From Gymnorhina tibicen (taxonomy: Eukaryota > Chordata > Aves > Passeriformes > Artamidae): a stretch of 64,000 nucleotides of DNA. The notes beneath the pieces were generated by a model that did no database searches, was not told the origin of the DNA, and saw nothing but the letters and a program-made list of their open reading frames with translations. The stretch is from positions 496,001-560,000 of the forward strand of contig VXAZ01006790.1 in NCBI GenBank assembly GCA_013399875.1. Reading direction: 5' to 3'. Both the position numbers and the translations under genes were made by a program. Of this stretch, positions 62,901 to 64,000 are shown piece by piece (the first letter of the stretch is position 1; each line of letters begins with the position of its first letter).

Positions 62901-64000
62901 AAGGAAATGTGTCTGTAAGCCCATGAAAACTGGTCATCAGTTGAAACAGCATTGTAAAATTACGTTTCAAGCTGATGGAGAAGTTATAGTCAAGTAAACT
63001 AATTTGAAAATTACTCTGGGAATTTAAAATTCATCATGGTGTGATCAAAATTGTAGTTCTGTTTATCTACTAAAAAATTGTCTACAGGAAAAGAATTTTT
63101 TTGATAATTTGAGGGAATGACATTATTGAATAGAATTGACTGTATTTGTATATCAGTCATAGTCAGTGAGACACACTACTAAGTTGCAAAAAAGTTTTCT
63201 TTCCTTGGCTAAGAATAAACTTTTCTCTGTATCCCTAAGGTTTTCCTCCTTCCTTCCCTCTAGCCTGGCATGACCTCACCCATGGACTATGACTCCATGA
63301 AGGCTGCTCAGAGGCCAAATGTGAAAGCTGCTTGAAAGTGAAGTAGACAAACAAATACCCTTAGAAAAACCTGCTAAATTATAATTTCTAATGTTGTTGT
63401 CATTTTGGAGATGCAGCTGTGGTGGAAAAAATTAAATCCTATTTTGCTTCTTGAGACACTCCTAACTTTGGTTAGAGTAATTTTTGTTGGTCTTTGATGC
63501 TAAAAATGGGGCAAAGATCAATTGATGATCACGGCATAAAAATGTGAACTAGCAAAGATTTGAAGATTTAATGCAGCAGAAAATTAACAATTTGAAGAAT
63601 TTTTTTAAGTCCTTTGCCCTAAATAGAATCCTGTGGAGAGATTTAGACTTCCAGGTCTCCTATTAGATGCTGGAAATACTGAAGGCAGTGATGGCTAATG
63701 GACAAATAGAGTGAATTAACACGACTGCTGGTTGGGTACGGGTGTGACAGTATTTACAGAGCCTGCACAGGGGAAAGGGGGATTAAAATTTGTGTTACTG
63801 AAGCTGCAAAGGAAGCCAAAGAGAGTTAGTGTCAGTACCCAGGTAAGAGAGGTGCTTCAATAAATATACAAAGTGTGAATGTTCAGTCAGAGGTTTAAGC
63901 CTCAGGGTGACACGAGCAGCACCTGGACTAGACATTGGCCACTGGCTTTCTCTGTATTTTAAAATTTTTGCAAGAAATGTTGCTGAAAGTATTTCATGTG
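59911..64000. other. Unique AT-rich sequence, no gene seen
   Basis: I see no exon, RNA gene or recognised repeat up to the window edge. The part at 61020-61190 resembles a conserved non-coding element. Donor-like CAGGTAAGAG near 63840 ends a stretch with no recognised coding frame. Open frames near 61220-61558 and 62516-62997 match no family. Confidence 0.5.

Overview
This window looks like nuclear DNA from a bird, most likely a songbird. The best evidence is its repeats. There are four CR1-type LINE 3' ends, in both orientations, with the bird CR1 tail of a CCTTCCAAC-like block followed by TGTGATTC-type repeats. There are also three endogenous-retrovirus LTRs of kinds I associate with bird genomes. 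The rest is AT-rich, CpG-poor and full of stop codons in all frames, which is typical of a vertebrate intergenic desert or a very long intron. No protein-coding exon, tRNA, rRNA or other known RNA gene could be recognised. There are no operons, CRISPR arrays or other prokaryotic features.

Layout from left to right: a CR1 3' end on the minus strand (1059-1421); a solo LTR on the minus strand (2978-3571) with a perfect 5-bp target duplication; a second minus-strand solo LTR (8378-8926) with an imperfect 5-bp duplication; about 10 kb of mostly unique sequence with one unrecognised open frame ending on AATAAA (13165-13461); a short CR1 tail (18733-18814); a plus-strand, gammaretrovirus-like LTR with clear CCAAT, TATA and polyadenylation signals (about 21481-21998); another CR1-type tail (22912-22967), possibly of a tRNA-headed SINE; 20 kb with only simple repeats and small tandem duplications; a longer but internally deleted and frameshifted CR1 (43325-43819); and a final 20 kb of unique sequence. 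That last block has several stretches that look like conserved non-coding elements, a GC-richer patch near 59.6-59.9 kb, and one ambiguous base at 50406.

No genes were found, so there is no pathway to reconstruct. Function here, if any, would be regulatory: LTR-derived promoters and candidate enhancer-like unique segments. The open frames longer than 60 codons are either repeat-derived (CR1, LTR) or match no family I recognise. I did not find a new biological system. The observations most worth checking are the LTR structures, the 13.2-13.5 kb frame and the candidate conserved elements.
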